Below, piece after piece: positions 7,074-13,460 of a stretch of DNA of 19,421 bases. The notes beneath the pieces were generated by a model. It ran no database searches, was not told where the DNA came from, and worked only from the letters and a program-made list of their open reading frames with translations. The DNA comes from Desulfobacula sp. (GTDB lineage: Bacteria; Desulfobacterota; Desulfobacteria; Desulfobacterales; Desulfobacteraceae), in the NCBI GenBank assembly GCA_027858355.1, contig JAQICW010000413.1:1-19421 (forward strand), read 5' to 3'. How positions within the stretch are numbered: position 1 is the first letter of the stretch; the number at the start of each line of letters is the position of its first letter. The translations under genes and the position numbers were made by a program.

Positions 7074-7102
7074 AATGTATCTCTTGGGATACAGATTGTC
7101 AA
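7074..7102 (-). promoter_or_regulatory. Toxin-antitoxin promoter with embedded operator
   Basis: TTGACA (7097-7102) and TACATT (7074-7079) on the minus strand are spaced 17 bp, almost consensus sigma-70. A perfect inverted repeat TGTATC/GATACA (7076-7081 and 7088-7093) overlaps the -10 box and the spacer, a natural operator for the antitoxin. Six bases separate the -10 box from the toxin ATG, placing +1 at the A of the start codon. Confidence 0.72.
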
Positions 7103-7204
7103 GATCAGGATGAAAATTAACAGCAGATACCTTTAGATATACTGCTTACTGTAAAAATGGAAAGAGACAGATAACTTTAGAGGCCTCGATCTGGTACTAA
7201 GGTT

Positions 7205-7251
7205 TTCCAACCTAAATCACCGGCTTGACAGAGGCATTTGGTTTGTTGAAA
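7205..7251 (-). other. attC site Q (47 bp, weak)
   Basis: On the minus strand TTTCAAC (7245-7251) and GTTGGAA (7205-7211) frame imperfectly paired arms, ACCAAATGCC against GGTGATTTAG. It lies 54 bases past the methyltransferase stop. The rest of 7103-7304 shows no gene. Confidence 0.45.
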
Positions 7252-7304
7252 AGTTTTTAAAATCCTTTAGCCAGGAACACGCAAACTATTTGTTTGGATT
7301 TGTA

Positions 7305-8735
7305 TTATTCCGATCCATGTTGATTCAGGACGATCACATACCGGCTGATAACACCCAGTATGTCTTTTCTCTGCATTGCAGAAACAACGCCTGCACTGAA
7401 GCGCTGGGACGACATGGGGGCCTGGATGATATGGGTATGATACCATCCCGTACTTTTCAGGATATCCAGGTAGTCGTCTATAAGGATGCCGCCTTTATAT
7501 TTTTCTTCAGTTGCTGCCGTATTCTGAAAATCCCGCCAGTCTGCATTTATAAAAGCAAGTCGTGTCTTCTTTTTGACATTTTGTTTCAGCAAAACAAAAA
7601 AGCCCTCAAGAAATTCAAGATATGCTTTTTTGGACAACCCGGAAATGCTTTTTTTATCATAATCACCAGCTTTTTTATCAAAGTAGGGCGGATCAAAGAT
7701 GATCAGGTCGGGTTTTTCCTTTGCGCTGACAGGCCATAAAAGCCCTTGATCAGATGAAATATCCCAATGGAAGGGTTCGATCTCAGGACGGGTTTCCGGC
7801 CGGTCCATCATATCAAAGGCCCAGCACCTGCGGCCCATGGCAAGGCAGGTATCCGGAGTCACCCCGCCTCCGGCCATGGGATCAAGGATCAGGTCATTGG
7901 GCTTTGAGAAATAACAAAGGATATGAGCGATCAACTGGGCCGGGATACGTCCGGGCCAGTCATCCCCGAATCTTTTGTCACAATCATTGAATTCCCATTT
8001 GTCCCAGGTTCTGCGTCCCCAGCCAAGTTCTTTAAATCTGTCATTATCATTTTTGCCTTCCAGGGTCAGAGACCAGACCATTGGATCTGTCCAGCCGTGC
8101 TTTTCCGCCACCTGGGTAACGGTGAAACCCAGGGACAAATCGCCATTTAGGGAATTTGCCAATACTGGCATTTTCCCTAAATGGTAATGAATTGTTTTTT
8201 GATCTAACCCCAATCTCTTTGCAATCCTGTCCTGGGGAATGCCAAGGCAGTTCATGCGAAATATCTTAATGTCTCTGCCCATCTGGGTTGCAGCACGAAG
8301 ATCGGCTATGTAGGCGTCCACTGTCTGCCTTGCCCGGCCAATGGCCTTTCCGATATCTGCAGAGCTGAGATTTGAGTTTCCCAAATATGCCCGCCGGGCA
8401 GTGTCCTTTGCCTCATCTTCCGTTAATTGTTTAGGCCCAATGGCTTTTGTTGCAGCATACAGCAGGGGATCATTTCCATCCAGATCCTTTATGATGACTT
8501 CTACCTCTTCCACCCCCGTTGATTTATAAGCGCTCCATCTGTGAGCCCCATCCAGCAGGCGATAATAACCGGGCTTGTCAGGGCAGGGCTCAACTTCAAT
8601 GGGATCAAATGTAAAGCCATCCCTGAGGTTTTCGGAAAATATACCCACACGCCTGTGATCAATTCCCTTTCGCGGATAAATATCTTCATCAAGGATAATT
8701 GAAGAAACAGGGATTTGTTTGGTCTGTTGGGTCAT
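7305..8735 (-). CDS. ParB-like domain fused to a DNA methyltransferase
   Basis: The 476-residue protein joins three parts. Residues 1-100 are a ParB/Srx-type domain with the LLDGAHRW motif (60-67). Residues 110-215 hold helix-turn-helix segments (SSADIGKAIGRARQTVDAYI; QDRIAKRLGLDQKTIHYHL). Residues 260-476 are a Rossmann-like N6-adenine/N4-cytosine methyltransferase with the AdoMet motif DPMAGGGVT (285-293) followed by catalytic DPPY (348-351). The order, AdoMet motif before DPPY, fits alpha- or gamma-class enzymes. It probably methylates a specific DNA site as a solitary enzyme; I see no restriction partner. Such fusions are frequent on phages and mobile elements. A 26-residue ORF with a much stronger ribosome binding site lies just upstream. 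Its composition is more G+C-rich than most neighbours, suggesting separate origin. Confidence 0.88.
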   Translation of the reverse strand: MTQQTKQIPVSSIILDEDIYPRKGIDHRRVGIFSENLRDGFTFDPIEVEPCPDKPGYYRLLDGAHRWSAYKSTGVEEVEVIIKDLDGNDPLLYAATKAIGPKQLTEDEAKDTARRAYLGNSNLSSADIGKAIGRARQTVDAYIADLRAATQMGRDIKIFRMNCLGIPQDRIAKRLGLDQKTIHYHLGKMPVLANSLNGDLSLGFTVTQVAEKHGWTDPMVWSLTLEGKNDNDRFKELGWGRRTWDKWEFNDCDKRFGDDWPGRIPAQLIAHILCYFSKPNDLILDPMAGGGVTPDTCLAMGRRCWAFDMMDRPETRPEIEPFHWDISSDQGLLWPVSAKEKPDLIIFDPPYFDKKAGDYDKKSISGLSKKAYLEFLEGFFVLLKQNVKKKTRLAFINADWRDFQNTAATEEKYKGGILIDDYLDILKSTGWYHTHIIQAPMSSQRFSAGVVSAMQRKDILGVISRYVIVLNQHGSE

Positions 8736-8741
8736 GACTTT

Positions 8742-8822
8742 TTACACCAGCTGAATTCTTATATGACCTGCGCCTTCCAGCATCTTTTGAATTTCATATA
8801 CTTCCCATTCGGTTAATTTCAT
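8742..8822 (-). CDS. 26-residue ORF ahead of the methyltransferase
   Basis: The ORF starts at an ATG with a near-perfect Shine-Dalgarno sequence, AAAGGAGGAG, at good spacing and ends in TAA six bases before the methyltransferase ATG. The peptide starts MKLTEWEVYEIQKMLEGAG and ends HIRIQLV; it is probably helical and amphipathic, with no signal sequence. The methyltransferase ATG lacks a strong site of its own, so this ORF may couple its translation, act as a leader peptide, or make a small partner protein. I do not recognise it. Confidence 0.6.
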   Translation of the reverse strand: MKLTEWEVYEIQKMLEGAGHIRIQLV

Positions 8823-8898
8823 AATAATTCTCCTCCTTTAAAATAATCAGTCACACCGGTTTCACCGCCTATATGTCTTTTTCAACTCATCGTATTTG

Positions 8899-8928
8899 TT
8901 GACATTCATTGTCGAATAATCACATACT
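8899..8928 (+). promoter_or_regulatory. Possible plus-strand promoter for the Rossmann fragment
   Basis: TTGACA (8899-8904) and CATACT (8923-8928) are separated by 18 bp, with a small palindrome GACA/TGTC over the -35 side. Transcription would start near 8935, at the first codons of the broken gene at 8934-9191. The -10 match is modest. Confidence 0.3.
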
Positions 8929-8933
8929 CCCCC

Positions 8934-9191
8934 ATAGAAACAGTATGGATAATTGGTGGTGGCCGGTTTGGGCTGCGAGCCGTAAAATATTTGTTAAAAC
9001 AAGATAAAGCATTTCAGGTCGTGCTTGTGGATCGGGATCAAAAAAAAATGGATCAGGCCAGGGAACTGGATTGTATGACAGAATTGGCCGATGGCATTGC
9101 CTATTTGAATACCCATTTAAAATCCGGGAATCTGCCTGCCTGGATTGTGCCGGCGCTGCCGGTTCATCAGCACGAAAGGGTTACCCCCTAA
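8934..9191 (+). pseudogene. Broken NAD-binding Rossmann (TrkA-N-like) gene, N-terminal part
   Basis: This is the only convincing plus-strand coding sequence. The frame reads ETVWIIGGGRFGLRAVKYLL, then FQVVLVDRDQKKMDQARELD, and ends WIVPALPVHQHERVTP at a TAA. The first strand, the glycine-rich loop GGGRFG and the acidic second strand are those of an NAD-binding Rossmann domain, as in TrkA-type regulators. Only about 85 codons remain and the frame stops within what should be a longer protein. The codon before GAA ACA is ATA, not ATG, so the start may be lost too. It is probably a remnant of a gene that once faced the other way. In the rest of 8823-9330 I see only the promoter at 8899-8928. Confidence 0.6.
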
Positions 9192-9329
9192 CCTGGACAA
9201 GCCAGAACCAAAGAGTTTTCTGATTCTCTTGCCAAAATAACACGAAAATCAGAGATAAGAATCTAAAAGCTTTGTAACCCTTCAACAGGCATAAGATTCA
9301 TCTTTTATTTTATTCAAATAGCCTTATGA

Positions 9330-9418
9330 TGTTAACGACCCTAATCACTTGCCGCCCAGGGACTTCACCCCTTAGGGCCGCATGCGTTCTTGCGGTCAAG
9401 TGTATTTATTGGTTCGGC
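9330..9418 (-). other. attC site E (89 bp)
   Basis: The minus strand has GCCGAAC (9412-9418) and GTTAACA (9330-9336) around paired arms CACTTGACCGC (9392-9402) and GCGGCAAGTG (9346-9355), with further pairing inside. It lies 21 bases past the stop of the 9440-9784 gene. Confidence 0.65.
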
Positions 9419-9439
9419 AATTTTTCCCGTTTAATGCCT

Positions 9440-9784
9440 TTAATCATCTGAGAGATTAACCCCTTCCACTTTGACGATAATCAGTGGGATATCAGTATCT
9501 TCTTCCTTTGCTATAAAACGAATATTGTCTTTTTCAGCTACCGCTGTGAATTTGTCGAAAGCTTCTTTTTCCATTGCATAGTCACCACAAGAACACCCAA
9601 AGTCATCCATGATTTGTTCAATTGTAACAGGATCAATTCGATAATTAGCAACACGGGAAAAACTGTTTTTCATCAAATTTTCAGCCGATTTGGGGGTGTC
9701 AGCGATATAGCATGAGTTTTCAAAATACTCATAGCATTCTTCATAAGAATCGAACCTACTATATCCGATGATTTTTAATGACAT
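9440..9784 (-). CDS. Hypothetical cassette protein, 114 residues
   Basis: The ATG at 9784 has AGGAG eight bases upstream, and the gene sits exactly between attC sites E and F, so it is a single-gene cassette. The protein is acidic and cysteine-containing, with SRFDSYEECYEYFENSC near the start, a central FGCSCGDYAM, and a beta-rich end IPLIIVKVEGVNLSDD. There is no signal peptide or membrane segment. I do not recognise the family and cannot suggest a function. The coding call is supported by start signal, length and position. Confidence 0.7.
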   Translation of the reverse strand: MSLKIIGYSRFDSYEECYEYFENSCYIADTPKSAENLMKNSFSRVANYRIDPVTIEQIMDDFGCSCGDYAMEKEAFDKFTAVAEKDNIRFIAKEEDTDIPLIIVKVEGVNLSDD

Positions 9785-9805
9785 TATTGTGCTCCTATTT
9801 GATTA

Positions 9806-9878
9806 ACCGAACGTTAGCCTTCACTGATGGCTATGGAGTGCCGCGGTTTTGCCATCCGAGAGAAAGGCATGGTTATGC
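9806..9878 (-). other. attC site F (73 bp)
   Basis: GCATAAC (9872-9878) contains the stop TAA of the zinc-ribbon gene, and GTTCGGT (9806-9812) closes the site next to the following gene's ribosome binding site. Arms GCCTT...ATGGC and GCCATCAGTGAAGGC pair with a few bulges, as usual in attC sites. Confidence 0.7.
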
Positions 9879-10136
9879 AAAATTGTGTCCGTGAAATCGG
9901 TCTTTTGACCTTTTAAATTTGGGGCAAAAATTTCTCATATGTGAAGATGACGATGAACACCATTGCCCACATCCATAATCTTTTCGGTCATTGTGAACAG
10001 TTTGTTTGCAATGAGAACAGTTTCTTGTGATTTCATCTTTAAAGAATTCAACCAATTCTCCGCATTTTTTGCATTTCACATCAAAAATTGCATCAGCCTC
10101 CCATTCCTGAGTATTATTTCCAGTACATTTTCTCAA
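9873..10136 (-). CDS. Small zinc-ribbon protein
   Basis: The 87-residue protein starts at a TTG (10136) with AAGGGTG about five bases upstream; no ATG fits. It has paired cysteines CKKC (22-25), CSHC (40-43) and CGQWC (56-60), the first two pairs forming a likely zinc ribbon, followed by a serine run SSSSSH and a basic tail. The pattern ELVEFFKDE...RNCSHC resembles short zinc-ribbon segments in various small bacterial proteins, which may bind nucleic acid or partner proteins; the role here is unknown. Its stop codon lies within the R'' box of attC F. It is a single-gene cassette. Confidence 0.7.
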   Translation of the reverse strand: MRKCTGNNTQEWEADAIFDVKCKKCGELVEFFKDEITRNCSHCKQTVHNDRKDYGCGQWCSSSSSHMRNFCPKFKRSKDRFHGHNFA

Positions 10137-10144
10137 AATTCACC

Positions 10145-10232
10145 CTTATACGATTATTTGATTTCATTTAAGCATAAGCAGTGGCGGTAGCCGACGGCTT
10201 CATGTAAAAGTTATATAAATCAGTCGTTATAT
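10145..10232 (-). other. attC site G (88 bp, degenerate R')
   Basis: ATATAAC (10226-10232) lies in the last codons of the DUF3795 gene, and GTATAAG (10145-10151) stands where R' should be. The A+T-rich outer arms pair only partly, with an inner GCCGTCGGC/GCGGTAGCCG-type hairpin. Position between two one-gene cassettes is the main support. Confidence 0.45.
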
Positions 10233-10693
10233 TTATTACTCTTTTGCCAAATATAAAATTTATCTCTTAAATTGACCCAATTTTGAATACCATGTTCCTT
10301 TATTTTTCTCACATTATTTTTCGGCATTTCTCCACAAAGCGTTTCTAAAATCTTAAATTTATTGCACTCCTCAAGTTCAGTACATTCCCAACAACCTTCA
10401 TAACCTCTGGAAACACAACATTCCATTATTTTACACGGATTGCCTGAGCAACCACCCCCAACACGGCATGAATTATTACATTTTATATCAGCGAGAGACT
10501 TCAATATGTCTGAAAATATACTGTAGTCTTTGAAATTTGCTCTAAATCCACTGTTTATTTCCGCATATTTATCAAACTCAAGTTCTTTGAGTTCATCAAA
10601 TAGTTTTTGGGCATAAACGCTGTATTTGTTTTTGAAATGCATACAATCTTGACAATATATACCACAATAAGCTGTTTCGTTTTTCGAATTCAT
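10220..10693 (-). CDS. DUF3795 cysteine-rich protein
   Basis: The 157-residue protein opens with AYCGIYCQDCMHF, the hallmark start of DUF3795, and has further cysteines in CNNSCRVGGGCSGNPC, CCVSRGYEGCWECTEL and ECNKF. The spacing suggests metal binding, probably zinc, but the family has no established function. The ending IKEHGIQNWVNLRDKFYIW is also typical. The ATG at 10693 has GGAG six bases upstream, in the first bases after the R' box of attC H, so the cassette has almost no leader. Translation may depend on read-through from upstream cassettes, because I see no promoter. Confidence 0.8.
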   Translation of the reverse strand: MNSKNETAYCGIYCQDCMHFKNKYSVYAQKLFDELKELEFDKYAEINSGFRANFKDYSIFSDILKSLADIKCNNSCRVGGGCSGNPCKIMECCVSRGYEGCWECTELEECNKFKILETLCGEMPKNNVRKIKEHGIQNWVNLRDKFYIWQKSNKYND

Positions 10694-10703
10694 TTTTACT
10701 CCA

Positions 10704-10791
10704 TATTAACGGTAGAGTTCAGGGGCAGCCGACCGACAGGGAGGGAACTAGAGACTCGCCCCTATCTGTCCGCTGGAATGATTGGTTGTAT
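10704..10791 (-). other. attC site H (88 bp)
   Basis: The minus strand has ATACAAC (10785-10791), CCAGCGGACAG, then CTGTCGGTCGGCTG and GTTAATA (10704-10710). The arms CAGC...GACAG and CTGTC...GCTG pair. CCAGCGGAC resembles the conserved attC arm of many proteobacterial integrons. Confidence 0.7.
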
Positions 10792-10797
10792 TTTTTT

Positions 10798-11127
10798 TTA
10801 GTAACTTAGTTTAGAACTAGCGAGACGATTGAGACTTACACCAGCTTCTGCTGCTTTAATGGCGAGAGCACGATGAATTTCAGGAGGAACTCGAACCATA
10901 AATTTCCCGCTATAATTTTTGATAGCAATGGGTTCGGGTACTTTTTCTTTGTTATCTCGCATATCCTTTATTACATCGGCCACAACATTTCTAATGCCTT
11001 TTAAAGCATCTTCTGGTGTGTCTGATAACCAACTTAAACTAGGAAATTCTACACATAACCCTACATATTCATCGTCATCTGCTGACCAGGTTACTCGATA
11101 TGTATAGTGATCATTTTTTATTGCCAT
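10798..11127 (-). CDS. hicB: HicB family antitoxin
   Basis: The 109-residue antitoxin has the degenerate RNase H-like HicB fold in residues 5-55 (YTYRVTWSADDDEYVGLCVEF and the SDTPEDALKGI helix) and a C-terminal ribbon-helix-helix-like DNA-binding part (FMVRVPPEIHRALAIKAAEAG, VSLNRLASSKL). It should bind HicA, block its RNase activity and repress the operon. Its ATG has GGAGG seven bases upstream and overlaps the end of hicA by 17 bases, so synthesis is coupled. The gene ends seven bases before attC H. Confidence 0.9.
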   Translation of the reverse strand: MAIKNDHYTYRVTWSADDDEYVGLCVEFPSLSWLSDTPEDALKGIRNVVADVIKDMRDNKEKVPEPIAIKNYSGKFMVRVPPEIHRALAIKAAEAGVSLNRLASSKLSY

Positions 11128-11371
11128 TTTCTACCTCCAACCTTTCAATAGCTTTAAGCACCTGCCTTACTTGATAGGCTTTCGCTTTCCCTTTAGAGTT
11201 CTGAATGTTTACACGAGGGTCACCTCTCCATGGCGTTTTGTATATTCGGTGACTTGAGCCTGATTGACGAGCATCTCCAAAGTAGAAATCACAAATTTTG
11301 CATAATTCTGAAAATTTTACATCCTTAGGATTATCTTTAAATAGCTTTAATTTTTCAGGTATGCTTTTCAT
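11111..11371 (-). CDS. hicA: HicA family toxin
   Basis: The 86-residue protein is a HicA mRNA interferase with a small dsRBD-like fold. The catalytic His is in QSGSSHRIYKTP (His41), and the C-terminal KAYQVRQVLKAIERL matches the family. The N-terminal extension (IPEKLKLFKDNPKDVKFSEL) is seen in many HicA proteins. It is followed by overlapping hicB. No Shine-Dalgarno sequence precedes the ATG at 11371, and a promoter ends six bases upstream, so the message is probably leaderless. The pair forms its own cassette between attC sites I and H. Confidence 0.9.
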   Translation of the reverse strand: MKSIPEKLKLFKDNPKDVKFSELCKICDFYFGDARQSGSSHRIYKTPWRGDPRVNIQNSKGKAKAYQVRQVLKAIERLEVENGNKK

Positions 11372-11377
11372 GTAGAT

Positions 11378-11405
11378 ATGATATCACTATTAGTATCAAA
11401 GTCAA
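11378..11405 (-). promoter_or_regulatory. hicAB promoter, probably leaderless
   Basis: TTGACT (11400-11405) and TATCAT (11378-11383) on the minus strand are spaced 16 bp. TGATA/TATCA arms (11379-11383, 11394-11398) and the palindrome TGATATCA (11379-11386) overlap the -10 box and could bind HicB. Only six bases separate the -10 box from the hicA ATG, so +1 should fall on it. Confidence 0.62.
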
Positions 11406-11433
11406 GTTGAAATATACAGGCAATAATTGGATT

Positions 11434-11484
11434 TTGAAACACCCCAAATAAGCGGTTTATCCGCCTTCATTTGGATTGTTGGAA
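11434..11484 (-). other. attC site I (51 bp, intact homologue of site B)
   Basis: On the minus strand TTCCAAC (11478-11484) and GTTTCAA (11434-11440) flank CCAAATGAAGGCGG and CCGCTTATTTGG, which pair. Its arms are almost identical to the two exons of the group II intron, making it the natural reference for the empty target. Confidence 0.65.
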
Positions 11485-11552
11485 TAAAATATTGTGGCTC
11501 CGTAATTTCTTGATAAAACTCTCAACTTTTTGCATCGGCTAATGTTGCACCA

Positions 11553-12422
11553 TTAGCTCAGGTCATAAGTTTCTTCGAATGCAATGAATAAACGTTTGTT
11601 TATTCGTTCTATCCATTTGAATATTTTTTCAATATATTCGTCTTGAGCGTTAATTCGTTCAAGCCACAACAAATAGGGATCATGAGTTAGTCTTAGTATA
11701 GGAGTGACATATCTTATATCTACAGATTGATAAAAAGGGTATGTAGAATATGTTCCATCCTCATTTCTTATTAGATCAAAATCTAAAGATTCATTCCAAG
11801 AACCATGAATTGATTCAGAGGGAATACCATACATCAATTTATAAAATTCATCTGGTTCGAGGTGCTCAAAAATTTGTCGAAAAGGTTTGCCCTCAAGCCT
11901 CCAGTTTCGATTTTTTTGAACTTCAAATGAATTTAAGTCAAATCCTTCAGCATCCATTTTTTCTTGGATTGATTTTAATAATCTGACCCCAGCTGGTGTT
12001 GAGTAAAATTCATTATCTTTTGCATCCTCCAAGATCTTAATCCTACTTTTATATGAGCATTTCCTATAATCCTCTATCACGTGCTCATCTTCCTTTATTA
12101 GCAGATAGCTTGCGGTTATTGCAGACTCTATAATTTGTCTGTCCAAATGAGATATTATTTGCCCATTGTCAGCTTTATAATAAGAGACCACTTCCTTGAG
12201 AAGTTTCCATATTCTAACGAGGAGCCCCAAGATCGCAGCATCATTTAATGAAAATCCTGTAGGATTTCGCTCAACATTTTTGATTCTTGTAACTACATCA
12301 TAAATTTCAGCAACATCTCCATAAAACATTGTTGAAAACTTTTTTAAGCTTTCTTTGCTTGAAAGCTGTTTGCCAAGATTAAAAGCCTTGTACTTTTCAA
12401 TTATGTCTACTATTTCTTGCAT
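11553..12422 (-). CDS. DUF5677 family protein
   Basis: The 289-residue, largely helical protein has family-like strings GLLVRIWKLLKEVVSYY, LDRQIIESAITASYLL and IPSESIHGSWNESLDF; the conserved Glu, Arg and the His in SIHGSW are those I associate with DUF5677. Function is unknown; the all-helical fold with an RxxxE-like helix and a late His could be distantly HEPN-related, which is inference. The ATG follows the previous gene's TAA with no gap (TAAATG), so translation is coupled. It is the last gene of a three-gene unit ending about 70 bases before attC site I. Confidence 0.65.
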   Translation of the reverse strand: MQEIVDIIEKYKAFNLGKQLSSKESLKKFSTMFYGDVAEIYDVVTRIKNVERNPTGFSLNDAAILGLLVRIWKLLKEVVSYYKADNGQIISHLDRQIIESAITASYLLIKEDEHVIEDYRKCSYKSRIKILEDAKDNEFYSTPAGVRLLKSIQEKMDAEGFDLNSFEVQKNRNWRLEGKPFRQIFEHLEPDEFYKLMYGIPSESIHGSWNESLDFDLIRNEDGTYSTYPFYQSVDIRYVTPILRLTHDPYLLWLERINAQDEYIEKIFKWIERINKRLFIAFEETYDLS

Positions 12423-13415
12423 TTATTTCCTTAGGTTACTTAACAACTCGTCACAAGAAGAATAGAAGTAACAAGAAGAATAGAAGTAACAAGGCCTTTC
12501 AAATTTCATAATTGCTTTATACGTATTCTTGGGCTTTGTGTTTTTTTTAAAGCCAAATTCAAAATTTAAGGAATGATAATACTGTTCATCCATATAGATT
12601 TCAGCGGGTGGGTGTACTTTGAGTTTTATAGCGGCTTTTGCAGAGCTTTCAATTGCCAATAGTTCGGCGAAAGGAACACCAAGGCTATTTAAACATATAT
12701 GATTTTGCGCTTCGGATATATGAAGCAGGGGCTCCTCGTAATATTCGTTGCTACCCTGAGTTAATACAGCGTAAATTTCTAAGCCAAGTACATCACGATA
12801 TATTTTTCGGATATCTTTGATTATTTTTAGAAATGACTCTGGCTCATAAGAGCACTTAATTCCTTTGTGGAAGTACCCAACCGACCAGTTACTTTTTAAA
12901 ATGAGACTGTCAGCAAAGGAGATAAAAGATATACTTTTATATTTTGCAGATAAGGAATCCAGGCTGTCACGCAGTGTCACTAATTTTTCTTTGGTCAAAA
13001 GATTATCACGAATGGCATTTTTTACGCCGATTGCATCGATTAGTGCAAAAACTGAGTATTCTCGAGTATGAAGATGTTCTATCCATTCGTGCTCGGTAAA
13101 AATGTAAGGCTTTATATCGTATTGCCAACAGCCTACACACGCTTTAATCTTATCTTTGGGTATGCTAATTGATACTTCATGAAATCGAGTATGAGTATTC
13201 GGATACCAAGATAAATCAATTGAACTTTCGTTTATTTTTCTAACAGCGACGTAGCTAACGTAGCCAACTTCATATGGGCTCCCCTTGCGGCTTTCCAGCA
13301 TCTTAACGAGGGCGCCTTCAAACTCTTCCATGTAGATTTCGCTCATGAGCAAACAATCCTGATCGATAGGTATCTCATTAAAACTATATTTATCTATGTC
13401 ATGATGTTTGAACAA
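12423..13415 (-). CDS. Nucleotide-cyclase-like protein, unconfirmed
   Basis: The 330-residue protein has a unique N-terminal region (1-115) and a middle domain (about 118-270) resembling a degenerate class III nucleotidyl cyclase: SVFALIDAIGVKNAI matches the first metal-binding strand (D-x-x-G) and ISFADSLILKS the second (D in the turn). Both metal-binding aspartates would be present. Proteins of this kind occur in bacterial accessory regions, but I cannot name a family. The start is a TTG at 13415 with GGAG nine bases upstream. It lies between the HEPN-like gene (45-base gap) and the DUF5677 gene (no gap). Near its C-terminus CYFYSS is duplicated by an 18-bp tandem repeat. Confidence 0.6.
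   Translation of the reverse strand: MFKHHDIDKYSFNEIPIDQDCLLMSEIYMEEFEGALVKMLESRKGSPYEVGYVSYVAVRKINESSIDLSWYPNTHTRFHEVSISIPKDKIKACVGCWQYDIKPYIFTEHEWIEHLHTREYSVFALIDAIGVKNAIRDNLLTKEKLVTLRDSLDSLSAKYKSISFISFADSLILKSNWSVGYFHKGIKCSYEPESFLKIIKDIRKIYRDVLGLEIYAVLTQGSNEYYEEPLLHISEAQNHICLNSLGVPFAELLAIESSAKAAIKLKVHPPAEIYMDEQYYHSLNFEFGFKKNTKPKNTYKAIMKFERPCYFYSSCYFYSSCDELLSNLRK
12453..12488. repeat. 18-bp perfect tandem duplication inside a gene
   Basis: ACAAGAAGAATAGAAGTA occurs twice in a row, adding six residues in frame so that YFYSSC appears twice near the C-terminus of the cyclase-like protein. It looks like recent slippage; copy number may vary between strains. Confidence 0.85.
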
Positions 13416-13460
13416 TGCTACATTCTCCGATTGGAATATTAATGCCCCACTGCATATGTA

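Noticed and set aside
7290..8529. Several plus-strand frames of 60 to 149 codons
   Set aside because: They are antisense shadows of the ParB-methyltransferase gene, whose motifs are all on the minus strand.
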